Assembly (NCBI RefSeq): GCF_003008615.1
Contig: NZ_CP027657.1
Location: 1,736,001 to 1,800,000, forward strand
DNA from: Pseudomonas mendocina
Lineage (GTDB): Bacteria; Pseudomonadota; Gammaproteobacteria; Pseudomonadales; Pseudomonadaceae
Length of the DNA stretch: 64,000 bases
Direction of reading: 5' to 3'
The translations under genes were made by a program, and so were the position numbers. Position 1 is the first letter of the stretch, and every line of letters starts with the position of its first letter. Below are positions 40,101 to 48,311 of the stretch, piece by piece. The notes below the pieces were generated by a model. The model was given only the letters and a program-made list of their open reading frames with translations. It did no database searches and was not told the origin of the DNA.

Positions 40101-40951
40101 AACAGCACGGCGAGTTGCAGGTGATTGCGCTGCAGATCCAGATCGCCCTGGCTCAGACCGGTGCGCAGCAACGGCAGCAACAAGGTGGCGCAATAACCCA
40201 GCATCACGCCGTACAAGGCGCCGGCGAAGGCATGTCGCAGCGCCAGCACCAGCATGCTGATACCCAGCAACGGCAGAGCGAGCAGTGACGGCAGGCTGCC
40301 GAGCAGCAGCATCAGCAACAGGAAAGCGCCCACGGCGAACAACCAGCCGAACAGTGAACGGCTGACAATCAGTGTCGGCGCCGAACTCTCACCTCGCGCC
40401 TGCAACCAGCCACGCGCTCGCAGCAATGGGGTAGCGAATGCCAGCAGTGGTGCGCTCAGCGCGAGCAGATTGATGCCGTCGGTCAACCAGACTGACAAAC
40501 TGGCCTGCGCCCACTGCTCAGCACTCTGAAAACCGGTCAGCCACAGGTTGCTCTGCAGACCGAGCGCTACCACGGTCACCGGCACCAGCACGCCAAAGGC
40601 GAGAAAACGCAGCAGATCGACCAGCCGCCCCAGCGCCGGATCGAAATCTCCGCGCCGCAATAGCCACCAGCCCAGGGCAACGGAAGCCGTCTCGGGCAAG
40701 GCATACAGCGGCGCCCACTGCCAGGGCAGGCCCCACAATGGCACGCTGAACAAGGCATTGAGATAAAGCGCAGGCAGCACCCGCGGCCCCCACCACAGGC
40801 AAAGCGCCAGGCCGAGTACCAATGGCAGATAGCACAGCGCTACCCCGTCATTCAGGCGGGTGCTCAGAGAAATCCAGGTGCCCAGATGGAAAAGAGGCAG
40901 CGGCAGCCACCATGTCCACTTGGGTAAGCGATTGGGCAACGCGGCGGACAT
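37187..40951 (-). CDS. MASE1-PAS(x4)-GGDEF-EAL c-di-GMP protein; first PAS LOV-like
   Basis: 1254 residues. Order: MASE1 membrane sensor (about 15-300, 8 or so segments), PAS1 (317-430), three more PAS/PAC domains (about 455-820), GGDEF (about 825-985) and EAL (about 1000-1250). The GGDEF motif at 902-906 is intact, so diguanylate cyclase activity is plausible. The EAL signature is EVLLRW (Glu1035), which still fits ExLxR, and DDFGTGYSSL follows, so phosphodiesterase activity is also plausible. PAS1 has GRDCLFL with Cys362, plus Arg379, Asn394, Asn404 and Gln424 at LOV flavin-contact positions. GAGG precedes the ATG at 40951. It lies between ldcA and amgS, leftward, and looks like a lineage insertion into the conserved order (inference). 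Confidence 0.92.
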   Translation of the reverse strand: MSAALPNRLPKWTWWLPLPLFHLGTWISLSTRLNDGVALCYLPLVLGLALCLWWGPRVLPALYLNALFSVPLWGLPWQWAPLYALPETASVALGWWLLRRGDFDPALGRLVDLLRFLAFGVLVPVTVVALGLQSNLWLTGFQSAEQWAQASLSVWLTDGINLLALSAPLLAFATPLLRARGWLQARGESSAPTLIVSRSLFGWLFAVGAFLLLMLLLGSLPSLLALPLLGISMLVLALRHAFAGALYGVMLGYCATLLLPLLRTGLSQGDLDLQRNHLQLAVLLLMGAALLVGRALSDLRQTLALSAQMQQQLARANLAMEASPLGVTIADARQGDMPLVYCNPAFTQITGYSVAEALGRDCLFLANDEASQHGLQKLRSALREGRAAQAVVRNVRKDGSRFWNEVVLAPMRDERGISHFVGLQHDVSEREELAAQVERQRAEMLRQSHLFSQTEDIANLGGWVLEISDYSMFWSDGCYRIVERDIHQGPPTLEQVLDYYDTPSQALIMQTLQAAQNGLEDLDIEVRLVARLGARLVRLRGMVERDDDGSLVRLYGVVQDISERKRAESQLRERDERLRLFFEAPLIGMALTTQAFGWEEINQKLCSILSRSREELLASTWHQLSHPGDMAAEKARLEPVLLGSSDGFEMDKRFLRGDGQVVYTRVSLSVVRGSAGRPTLFLLLVEDISARREAEARYQTLVEHAPEAILLFSPEGGIVEFNENALRLFRYRREELRGRSIQSISPLRQADGRLSSRAGKEYLRRAIKGEAPVFEWNHRDSAGRQLPCEVRLVRMPGEELLIRASVTDISERQRYQREIERLAYSDELTGLPNRRLLLDRLQHAMDRENREGSLGALLFIDLDHFKTVNDSLGHLVGDALLCEVTTRLAAELRTEDTLARLGGDEFVVLLEALGHEPQAVAEHAAAVGEKLLRGLQGSCLIDGHELAISASIGIALHPMGLQQASDILKQADTAMYRAKHAGRNALHFFAPEMQAAIDQRLQLQSELRQAIARQQLQLVFQPQLRLADDSVAGAEVLLRWRHPERGEIGPDQFIPLAEETGLIQDIGQWVLEQACAALARWQMQWPHLVLAVNLSPRELRHAACVERVEDCLRRHGVPAQALELEITEGVLLEDVDRCIGNMQQLKAQGVRFAIDDFGTGYSSLTYLKRLPLDRLKIDRSFVSDLDGEASGQMLVQTILMIARNLGLECVAEGVERDSQLALLREQNCALGQGYLFGRPMAEAEFLAWMQARQG

Positions 40952-41058
40952 GCAGGCCTCGAATGGATGCGCTGGCAAAGCATAGCCTAGCGCCAGAGCC
41001 CTTGGCAGCATATTGCCAGCACTCAGAGAGACCTACTGGACGGCCGGTGCCCAGCCGG

Positions 41059-42375
41059 CTACACCGCGTCGCGTGGTAACAGCAGACCCAAAGGCAGCCT
41101 GACTCTCGCTTCGAGTCCACCACCGCTGCGGTTGCGCAGCTCCACGCTACCGCCATGCAACGCAGCGATGCGCTTGACGATGGCCAGGCCCAGGCCGGTA
41201 CCACGCCCACCACGGGCACGGTCGCCACGGATGAAGGGGTTGAAGATGCTATCCAGCTCGCCCGGATCGATACCCGCGCCGCGATCCAGCACGCTGAGCA
41301 CCACATAGGGGGCGGCATGATCGCCGGCCAGGCTGGCGACCACCTCGACGGCATCGCCACCGCCATGATTGAGAGCGTTCTCCACCAGGTTGGTGAGCAG
41401 GCGCTTGGTCGAGACGCGGCGCAATGGGAAGGGCGGGATCGGCTCCAGACACAGGCGTACGCGCTCTTCACCCTGGTTGTAGGGTGCTAGTGTCTCGCGC
41501 ACCAGTTCGCAGAAGTCGGCCTCCTCCACTGGCTCACCACGCCCGTCGCGGATGAAGGCGAGGAACTGATCGAGGATGGCGTCCATGTCCTCGATGTCAC
41601 GCACCATGTCATCGGTCAGCTCGGTGTCGTTCTCCATGAACTCCAGCGCCAGACGCAGACGAGTCAGCGGTGTGCGCAGGTCATGGGAGACACCGGCGAG
41701 CATCAGCTCTCGCTCGCGGGCAGCCTGTTCGACGTCCTCGGCCATCTGATTGAAGGCGCGGTACACCTCGGTCATCTCGCTCGGCGTATCGCTGATCGGC
41801 AGGCGCACGCTGCGTCCCTGGCCGAGCTGGCGAGCGGCGTAGACCAGGCGCTTGAGCGGTGCGTTGAGCTGACGCACGAAGATCCAGGCCGCCGCGGTGG
41901 ACAGCAGGCCGATACCGAGGAACCAGCCGAGTACACTCCAGATACGCTGACCACGCAGCGGATGCGGGTACATAGGCACCCTCACCCAGCCATCGCCCAG
42001 GCTGGGCGCATGCACCCAAAGTGCCGGTGGCGAGGTGGCGCGTACCCGCGTTTCGGTATCAGGCCCCAGTTCGGTCTGCATCTGCCGCTGGAAGATTTCG
42101 CTGTAGGGCCAGTGCTGCTCGCTGGCCGGCACCTTGTCACGCGGAATACGCTTGAGACCGGCGGCCTCGGCGATATGATCGCGATCCTCGGGACTGGCCG
42201 CCCAATAGGCGCGCAACGTCAGGGCAGCACCGTGGCTGTACTGACGGTCGACCAGCACGTCTTCGTTCATCATCAGGTACACCAGGGTCAGCGCCTTGGA
42301 GAACAGGACGACGATCAGCACCAGCCAGAGGGTGCGGGCGAAGAAGCTTTGCGGGAACCAGTAAGGGGTTTTCAT
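41059..42375 (-). CDS. amgS: Envelope-stress sensor histidine kinase AmgS (EnvZ-like)
   Basis: 438 residues: two membrane segments (about 14-36 and 146-167) enclosing a ~110-residue periplasmic sensor, then HAMP, the phosphoacceptor His231 in AGVSHDLRTPLTRL, and a C-terminal ATPase domain with N-box NLVENALNHGG and the G-box DRGAGIDP. EnvZ/AmgS of Pseudomonas senses membrane damage by misfolded protein and contributes to aminoglycoside tolerance through AmgR. It lies 101 bases downstream of amgR in the same operon. Known in PAO1 as PA5199, next to ldcA and rimK as here. Confidence 0.93.
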   Translation of the reverse strand: MKTPYWFPQSFFARTLWLVLIVVLFSKALTLVYLMMNEDVLVDRQYSHGAALTLRAYWAASPEDRDHIAEAAGLKRIPRDKVPASEQHWPYSEIFQRQMQTELGPDTETRVRATSPPALWVHAPSLGDGWVRVPMYPHPLRGQRIWSVLGWFLGIGLLSTAAAWIFVRQLNAPLKRLVYAARQLGQGRSVRLPISDTPSEMTEVYRAFNQMAEDVEQAARERELMLAGVSHDLRTPLTRLRLALEFMENDTELTDDMVRDIEDMDAILDQFLAFIRDGRGEPVEEADFCELVRETLAPYNQGEERVRLCLEPIPPFPLRRVSTKRLLTNLVENALNHGGGDAVEVVASLAGDHAAPYVVLSVLDRGAGIDPGELDSIFNPFIRGDRARGGRGTGLGLAIVKRIAALHGGSVELRNRSGGGLEARVRLPLGLLLPRDAV

Positions 42376-42476
42376 CGATACTCGGGAGACTTGGGGCAGG
42401 TCGCGCTCGGCAACCCACCAGGTGACGTTCCAGCAGACGACCAGGCGGATGAAGTGGCTTCATCCGCACTGCGCGG

Positions 42477-43211
42477 TTACTTGTTGCCGTCGGGAACGAA
42501 CACGTAGCCCACGCCCCAGACGGTCTGGATATAGCGTGGCTTGGATGGATCGGGCTCGATCAGGCGACGCAGGCGACTGATCTGTACGTCGATGGAGCGC
42601 TCCAGCGCGTCCCACTCGCGGCCACGGGCCAGATTCATCAGCTTGTCGCGGGTCAGCGGCTCGCGGGCGTGCTGCACCAGCGCCTTGAGCACGGCAAACT
42701 CACCCGTGGTGAGCATGTGCACTTCCTCGCCCTTCTTCAGCTCGCGCGTGGCCAGCGACAGTTCGTACTCACCGAAGCTGACGCTTTCGTCCTCGCTGCC
42801 CGGCGCGCCCGGTACCACCGGAGCCTGGCGGCGCAGCACGGCCTTGATCCGCGCCAGCAGCTCACGCGGGTTGAACGGTTTTGCCAGGTAGTCGTCGGCG
42901 CCCAGCTCCAGGCCCTGAATCCGGCTGGATTCATCGCCCTTGGCGGTAAGCATGATGATCGGCATCTGGTTGCCCGCCTCACGCAGACGACGGCAGGCAG
43001 AAAGGCCATCCTCGCCCGGCAGCATCAGATCCAGCACCACCAGGTTGAACAGCTCGCGCGCCAGCAGGCGATCCATCTGTTCGACGTTTTCCACCGCGCG
43101 CACCCGGTAGCCCTGTTCGTCAAAGAAGCGCTCGAGCAGGCGGCGCAGGCGGGCGTCGTCATCGACGATGAGAATCTTCTCGCCTTCGGCGGTAGTGCTG
43201 GACTGGGTCAT
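42477..43211 (-). CDS. amgR: Response regulator AmgR (OmpR family)
   Basis: 244 residues: a receiver domain with acidic cluster DDD at 17-19, phosphoacceptor Asp61 (VLDLMLPGEDG) and conserved Lys in AKPFNPREL, followed by an OmpR-type winged helix (SRLRRLIEPDPSKPRYIQTV). AAGGAG lies 5 bases before the ATG at 43211; upstream in-frame codons are not used. First gene of the amgR-amgS operon, divergent from tex across a 204-base gap that must hold both promoters. No obvious direct repeats for autoregulation were spotted there. Confidence 0.94.
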   Translation of the reverse strand: MTQSSTTAEGEKILIVDDDARLRRLLERFFDEQGYRVRAVENVEQMDRLLARELFNLVVLDLMLPGEDGLSACRRLREAGNQMPIIMLTAKGDESSRIQGLELGADDYLAKPFNPRELLARIKAVLRRQAPVVPGAPGSEDESVSFGEYELSLATRELKKGEEVHMLTTGEFAVLKALVQHAREPLTRDKLMNLARGREWDALERSIDVQISRLRRLIEPDPSKPRYIQTVWGVGYVFVPDGNK

Positions 43212-43415
43212 GGCGTCTCCTTGGGCAGACCGTCGCAGGACGGCAAGTGGCGGCATTATCACTCAGGCGCCGGGGTGGGCGCTTCAGCCATTGTTAGCAG
43301 ATTTTTCCCCGAACGGTTCCCAGCATGGGCGAGTGCGGTGTTTATAATGCGCCGCTTTCGTGTCTGGCCTGCATTCTTGCGGCCACCCTGTCGCTCCAGT
43401 GGGTAGCTTTATATT

Positions 43416-45743
43416 ATGGACAGCATCAACAACCGCATCGCTGAAGAACTGGGCGTGCGCCCGCAGCAGGTCGCCGCCGCCGTGGCCCTGCTCGACGAAG
43501 GTTCCACCGTGCCCTTCATCGCCCGTTACCGTAAAGAAGTGACCGGCAGTCTCGACGACACCCAGCTGCGCCACCTCGAAGAGCGCCTGCGCTACCTGCG
43601 CGAGCTGGACGAACGCCGCGTGGCGATCCTCGCCAGCATCGAGGAACAGGGCAAGCTGACCCCGGAACTCAAGCGCGAGATCAACCTCGCCGACACCAAG
43701 ACACGCCTCGAAGACTTGTATTTGCCCTACAAGCAGAAGCGCCGCACCAAGGGCCAGATTGCCCTGGAAGCCGGTCTCGGCGAGCTGGCCGATGCGCTGT
43801 TCAATGATCCGAGCCTGACGCCCGAGCAGGAAGCCGAGCGCTTCATCGACGCCGAAAAGGGCTTCGCCGACGTCAAGGCCGTGCTCGAAGGCGCCAAGTA
43901 CATCCTCATGGAGCGCTTCGCCGAAGACGCCGCACTGCTCGACAAGCTGCGCAGCTTCCTCAAGGACAACGCCACCCTCAGCGCCCGCGTGGTACCGGGC
44001 AAGGAAAACGAAGGCGCCAAGTTCAGCGACTACTTCGAACATGACGAAGCGCTCAAGGGCGTGCCGTCGCACCGCGCGCTGGCGATCTTCCGCGGGCGCA
44101 ACGAAGGCATTCTCAGCTCCAGCCTGAAAGTCGGCGAAGAGCTGCCGGGCGCCCTGCATCCGTGCGAACTGATGATCGGCGAGCGCTTCGGCATCAGCCA
44201 GAACAACCGCCCGGCGGACAAATGGCTGGCCGAGGTGGTGCGCTGGACCTGGAAGGTCAAGCTGTACAACCACCTGGAAACCGACCTGCTCGGCGAACTG
44301 CGCGAGAAGGCCGAGGACGAGGCCATCAGCGTATTCGCTCGCAACCTGCACGATCTGCTGCTGGCTGCACCGGCCGGCCCGCGCGCCACACTGGCGCTCG
44401 ACCCGGGCCTGCGTACCGGCTGCAAGGTGGCAGTGGTCGATGCCACCGGCAAGGTGCTGGAAACCGCTACCGTTTACCCGCACGCCCCGCGCAACGACTG
44501 GGACGGCACCCTGGCGATCCTTGCCAAGCTGTGCGCCAAGCACGGCGTCGACCTGATCTCCATCGGCAACGGCACCGCCAGCCGCGAGACCGACAAGCTG
44601 GCCGCCGAGCTGATCAAGAAAGTGCCGGGCCTGAAGCTGACCAAGGTGATGGTCTCCGAGGCCGGCGCCTCGGTGTACTCGGCCTCGGAACTGGCCGCCC
44701 GCGAATTCCCCGACCTCGACGTATCGCTACGCGGCGCAGTAAGCATCGCCCGCCGCCTGCAGGATCCGCTGGCCGAACTGGTGAAGATCGACCCGAAATC
44801 CATCGGCGTCGGCCAGTACCAGCACGACGTGTCGCAGCTCAAGCTGGCGCGCAGCCTGGACGCCGTCGTCGAGGACTGCGTGAACGCCGTCGGCGTGGAC
44901 GTGAACACCGCCTCCGCCGCCCTGCTGGCGCGCATCTCCGGCCTCAACGCGACCCTGGCGCAGAATATCGTCAGCTATCGCGATGCCAACGGCGCCTTCG
45001 CCTCGCGCGCCGACCTGAAGAAGGTACCGCGTCTGGGCGAGAAGACCTTCGAGCAGGCCGCCGGCTTCCTCCGCGTGATGAACGGCGACAACCCGCTGGA
45101 CGCCTCCGCGGTGCACCCGGAAACCTACCCGCTAGTGGAGCGCATCGCCCAGGACACCAGCCGCGACATCCGCTCGCTGATCGGCGACTCGGCCTTCCTC
45201 AAGCGCCTCGACCCAGCCAAGTTCACCGATGAACGCTTCGGTCTGGTCACCGTCGGCGACATCCTCAAGGAACTGGACAAGCCTGGCCGCGACCCGCGTC
45301 CGGAATTCAAGACCGCCGAGTTCCAGGAAGGCGTGGAAACCCTCAAGGATCTCGAACTGGGCATGGTGCTCGAAGGCGTGGTGACCAACGTCACCAACTT
45401 CGGCGCCTTCGTCGACATCGGCGTGCACCAGGACGGCCTGGTGCATATCAGCGCGCTGTCGGAGAAGTTCATCAAGGATCCGCACGAGGCGGTCAAGGCC
45501 GGCGACGTGGTCAAGGTCAAGGTGATGGAAGTGGACATCCCGCGTAACCGCATCGCCCTGTCCATGCGCATGGGCGACACTCCCGGCGAGAAGGTCGACG
45601 GACCGCGCGGCGGACAATCGCGCGGTGGCAACCGTGGCGGCAACGCCCCGCGCAGCGAGCGTCATTCCAGCCAGGACAAACCGGCCCCCGCCACTGGCGG
45701 CATGGCCGCCCTGTTCGCCAACGCCAAGCAGTTGAAGAAATGA
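43416..45743 (+). CDS. tex: Transcription accessory protein Tex
   Basis: 775-residue Tex/YhgF. Domain order: N-terminal helical region, YqgF/RNase H-like fold ([16 protein letters not shown] at about 328), helix-hairpin-helix repeats ([17 protein letters not shown]), a C-terminal S1 RNA-binding domain (about 645-720, [20 protein letters not shown]) and an Arg/Gly/Asn-rich tail. Family role: nucleic-acid binding protein acting with RNA polymerase; exact mechanism open. The ATG at 43416 lacks a strong ribosome site. Its stop overlaps the start of the thioesterase gene (ATGA). Confidence 0.95.
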   Translation: MDSINNRIAEELGVRPQQVAAAVALLDEGSTVPFIARYRKEVTGSLDDTQLRHLEERLRYLRELDERRVAILASIEEQGKLTPELKREINLADTKTRLEDLYLPYKQKRRTKGQIALEAGLGELADALFNDPSLTPEQEAERFIDAEKGFADVKAVLEGAKYILMERFAEDAALLDKLRSFLKDNATLSARVVPGKENEGAKFSDYFEHDEALKGVPSHRALAIFRGRNEGILSSSLKVGEELPGALHPCELMIGERFGISQNNRPADKWLAEVVRWTWKVKLYNHLETDLLGELREKAEDEAISVFARNLHDLLLAAPAGPRATLALDPGLRTGCKVAVVDATGKVLETATVYPHAPRNDWDGTLAILAKLCAKHGVDLISIGNGTASRETDKLAAELIKKVPGLKLTKVMVSEAGASVYSASELAAREFPDLDVSLRGAVSIARRLQDPLAELVKIDPKSIGVGQYQHDVSQLKLARSLDAVVEDCVNAVGVDVNTASAALLARISGLNATLAQNIVSYRDANGAFASRADLKKVPRLGEKTFEQAAGFLRVMNGDNPLDASAVHPETYPLVERIAQDTSRDIRSLIGDSAFLKRLDPAKFTDERFGLVTVGDILKELDKPGRDPRPEFKTAEFQEGVETLKDLELGMVLEGVVTNVTNFGAFVDIGVHQDGLVHISALSEKFIKDPHEAVKAGDVVKVKVMEVDIPRNRIALSMRMGDTPGEKVDGPRGGQSRGGNRGGNAPRSERHSSQDKPAPATGGMAALFANAKQLKK

Positions 45744-46126
45744 GTACGACCGACAACGTGGGCGCCAGCAGCGCCTTTTCCCGCCTGCTCGGCCTGGAGA
45801 TTCTCCAGGTCGGCGGCGGAGAGGCGCGCGTGCGCCTGACCCTCACCGACGAACTGCGTAACCTGCACGGCAAGTTGCACGGCGGCGCACTGTTCTCGCT
45901 GATCGACACCGCCATGGGCCAGGCCAGCCATAGCCTGGGCGATGGCGGCCCGAGCAGCGTGACCCTGGAGTGCAAGATCAACTACATCCGCCCGGTTTCC
46001 GAAGGTAGCGTGCTATGCCACGCCAAGGTGCTGCACGCCGGGCGCCGCACCCAGGTGGTCGAAGCCGAAGTACTGCAGGGCGACAAGCTGGTCGCCAAGG
46101 CACAAGGCACCTTCGCCTGCGTGTAA
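45740..46126 (+). CDS. PaaI-type hot-dog thioesterase
   Basis: 128 residues, single hot-dog fold of the PaaI/YdiI group, with the [19 protein letters not shown] segment (catalytic Asp and Gly-rich turn) at about residues 37-55. It hydrolyses an acyl- or aryl-CoA; substrate unknown. Coupled to tex by ATGA at 45740-45743, a pairing conserved in Pseudomonas (PA5202 beside PA5201, recalled). Nothing in the sequence links the chemistry to Tex. Confidence 0.9.
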   Translation: MSTTDNVGASSAFSRLLGLEILQVGGGEARVRLTLTDELRNLHGKLHGGALFSLIDTAMGQASHSLGDGGPSSVTLECKINYIRPVSEGSVLCHAKVLHAGRRTQVVEAEVLQGDKLVAKAQGTFACV

Positions 46127-46163
46127 TAAGCACCAGGCTAGCTGATCTAATCTGGGCAACCGT

Positions 46164-46190
46164 TCGCCCCCTTGCAGAGTGCGGGGGCGA
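46164..46190 (+). terminator. Candidate hairpin between thioesterase and gshA
   Basis: TCGCCCCC (46164-46171) pairs with GGGGGCGA (46183-46190), loop 11 bases, 37 bases after the thioesterase stop and 39 before gshA. No T-run follows, so this is at best a weak terminator or a leader hairpin for gshA. Confidence 0.4.
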
Positions 46191-46229
46191 TCCCCATATT
46201 GTGGCGACTGCCCAGTTAGGAATTGCATC

Positions 46230-47810
46230 TTGAGCGATATTCTCTCCCGCCGCCTGGCCCTGCTCGGCGAGCCGGCTCACCTGTCCCTGCTGGGCGAGTG
46301 CCTGCATGGCATCGAGCGCGAATGCCTGCGCGTTGATCGCGACGGCCAGTTGGCGCTGACTCCGCATCCGCAGGCGCTGGGCTCGGCGCTGACCCATGCG
46401 CAGATCACCACCGATTACTCCGAGTCGCTGCTGGAGTTCATCACCGGCACGGCTACCGACCCGGCCGCGACGCTGGGCGAGCTGGAGAACATCCACCGCT
46501 TCGCCTACGAAAAGCTGGCTGACGAACTGCTGTGGAGCCCCTCCATGCCCTGTGCACTGCCGGACGAGGAGACGATTCCCATCGCCCGCTACGGCAGCTC
46601 CAACATCGGCCGCCTCAAGTACGTGTACCGCAAGGGTCTGGCGCTGCGCTACGGCAAGACCATGCAGTGCATCGCCGGCATCCACTACAACTTCTCCCTG
46701 CCTGAAGCGCTGTGGCAGCTGCAGCAACAGGCCGAAGGCGACACGCAGAGCGCGCGCGACTATCAGTCGGCGCGCTATATCGCCCTGATCCGCAATTTCC
46801 GCCGTTACAGCTGGCTGCTGATGTACCTGTTCGGCGCCTCGCCAGCACTGGACAAGGGCTTCATGCGTGAACGGCCCCACCAGTTGCAGGAACTGGACGC
46901 CAGCACCCTGTACCTGCCGTATGCCACCAGCCTGCGCATGAGCGACCTGGGCTACCAGAGCAGCGCGCAGTCCGGCCTGACGCCCTGCTACAACGACCTG
47001 GCCAGCTATACCGACAGCCTGCGCCTGGCCGTGGCCACGCCCTACCCGGCCTACGTCGAAGCCGGCACCAAGCGTGGCGACGAATGGCTGCAACTGAACA
47101 CCAACATCCTGCAGATCGAGAACGAGTACTACTCGAGCATCCGCCCGAAGCGTGTCACCTACAGCGGCGAGCGACCGATCCAGGCGCTGATGAGCCGTGG
47201 CGTGCAGTACGTGGAAGTGCGCTGCCTGGACATCAACCCCTTCCTGCCACTGGGCATCGACCTGGCCCAGGCGCGCTTCATCGACGCCTTCCTGCTGTTC
47301 TGCGCGCTGGAAGACAGCCCGCTGCTGGAGAACGGCGAGTGCAGCAGTTGCACCAGCAATTTCCTCAAGGTGGTCAAAGAGGGGCGGCGTCCCGGCCTGC
47401 ACCTGCAGAAAGGCAGTCAGCAGGTAGAGCTCAAGGTCTGGGCCAGCGAACTGCTCGAACGTATCCTGCCGCTGGCCGAGTTGCTCGACCGCAGCCAGGG
47501 CAGCAGTGCGCATGTCGAAGCATTGGCACAGCAGCAAGCCAAGGTTGCGGATGTGGAGATGACGCCATCGGCCCAGGTGCTGGCGATTCTGCGTCAGGGC
47601 AAGAGCTTCACCGAGTTCGCCCTGCAGCAGAGCCTGCTGCATGCCGAGTACTTCCGTGCCCAACCGCTCAGTGCCGAGTTGCAACAAAGCTTCGAGCAGG
47701 CCGCGCACGACTCGCTGGCCGGACAGGCCGAACTGGAAGCGCAGCCCAAGGGTGACTTCGACGCCTTCGTCGCCGCCTATCAGGCGAGCATCCTGGCTCT
47801 GGCCGTGTAG
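46230..47810 (+). CDS. gshA: Glutamate-cysteine ligase
   Basis: 526 residues. First enzyme of glutathione synthesis, joining glutamate and cysteine with ATP. The family landmarks [12 protein letters not shown] near the N-terminus, [12 protein letters not shown] and [15 protein letters not shown] are present. The start is TTG at 46230: AGG lies at 46218-46220, the encoded N-terminus ([12 protein letters not shown]) matches other Pseudomonas GshA proteins, and no ATG is available in the right place. A non-ATG start may limit translation. Upstream is a GC hairpin and the thioesterase; downstream is the small RMF-like gene. Confidence 0.95.
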   Translation: MSDILSRRLALLGEPAHLSLLGECLHGIERECLRVDRDGQLALTPHPQALGSALTHAQITTDYSESLLEFITGTATDPAATLGELENIHRFAYEKLADELLWSPSMPCALPDEETIPIARYGSSNIGRLKYVYRKGLALRYGKTMQCIAGIHYNFSLPEALWQLQQQAEGDTQSARDYQSARYIALIRNFRRYSWLLMYLFGASPALDKGFMRERPHQLQELDASTLYLPYATSLRMSDLGYQSSAQSGLTPCYNDLASYTDSLRLAVATPYPAYVEAGTKRGDEWLQLNTNILQIENEYYSSIRPKRVTYSGERPIQALMSRGVQYVEVRCLDINPFLPLGIDLAQARFIDAFLLFCALEDSPLLENGECSSCTSNFLKVVKEGRRPGLHLQKGSQQVELKVWASELLERILPLAELLDRSQGSSAHVEALAQQQAKVADVEMTPSAQVLAILRQGKSFTEFALQQSLLHAEYFRAQPLSAELQQSFEQAAHDSLAGQAELEAQPKGDFDAFVAAYQASILALAV

Positions 47811-47858
47811 GTCGCGCCGGAGTTCGGACACCGCCCCCGTGCGGATCGAGGTAAACGC

Positions 47859-47879
47859 GGTGTGCGCGGCGCACCCTAC
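47859..47879. repeat. GTAGGGTGCGC repeat half-site, copy 8
   Basis: GGTGTGCGCGGCGCACCCTAC, a single degenerate arm pair, lies 48 bases after the gshA stop. The rest of the 209-base gap to the next gene holds no feature I can name apart from GC-rich inverted fragments. Confidence 0.5.
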
Positions 47880-48019
47880 GTGGCTCGCCGTACGGGCGAC
47901 GAAGCGTCGACTGCGTCACAAAGCCAACCAGCGGAGCAAAAGCCAGGATGGGCGGCCATACCCAGGGTCGCCCGGCCAGCTAGCATTGCCGGGTAAAGGA
48001 CGATAGACGAGCAGCGCCC

Positions 48020-48211
48020 ATGGCCGAAGACGCCACGCCGCAATGGAGCCTGGAAAGCCTGACCAAGGCCTACCAGCAAGGCTATATGGCCGGCCTTACT
48101 GGCCAGCTCAGAACCCGCCAGCCCTACCCTGACGAAATACCCGCGGCTGCCTGGGAGGCTGGCTGGGACGACGGCTTCGAGCAGATGCGCCTGCAGCAAC
48201 ACAGCGCCTGA
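48020..48211 (+). CDS. Small ribosome-modulation-factor-like protein (63 aa)
   Basis: 63 residues. AYQQGYMAGLTGQ followed by AAWEAGWDDGFEQ matches the repeated G-Y/W-x-A-G and W-x-x-G-W pattern of the RMF family, including the proline-tyrosine (QPYPDE) where RMF has CPY. RMF dimerises ribosomes in stationary phase. This protein is acidic, unlike basic E. coli RMF, so it may not bind rRNA the same way. The position between gshA and argA is conserved in Pseudomonas. GAGCAG lies upstream of the ATG. A RMF-like fold is fairly likely, the function is not established. Confidence 0.72.
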   Translation: MAEDATPQWSLESLTKAYQQGYMAGLTGQLRTRQPYPDEIPAAAWEAGWDDGFEQMRLQQHSA

Positions 48212-48238
48212 CGAGCAATTACGGTTAGCATCCGCTCC

Positions 48239-48285
48239 GTAGGAGCGGCTTCAGCCGCGAAGCTCACGGATAAATTCGCTCCTAC
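48239..48285. repeat. Short interspersed palindrome GTAGGAGCG...CGCTCCTAC
   Basis: GTAGGAGCGGCTTCAGCCGCGA with inner arms GGCT/AGCC and outer arms GTAGGAGCG (48239-48247) and CGCTCCTAC (48277-48285). This is a REP-type element common in Pseudomonas intergenic DNA. It lies between the convergent RMF-like and argA genes and may end both transcripts. Confidence 0.75.
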
Positions 48286-48311
48286 AGTTCGCTGCAATTC
48301 ATACCCCTCGC

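Noticed and set aside
37187..40951. EAL signature read as EVL, suspected inactive
   Set aside because: The catalytic Glu is kept and ExLxR is satisfied; DDFGTG follows, so no evidence of inactivation.
43212..43415. Possible small RNA in the amgR-tex gap
   Set aside because: No hairpin with a T-run was seen; the gap is adequately explained by two divergent promoters.
45978..47831. Antisense frame of 617 codons opposite gshA
   Set aside because: gshA has all family motifs; the antisense product is a low-complexity Gln/Leu/Ala/Gly-rich shadow.
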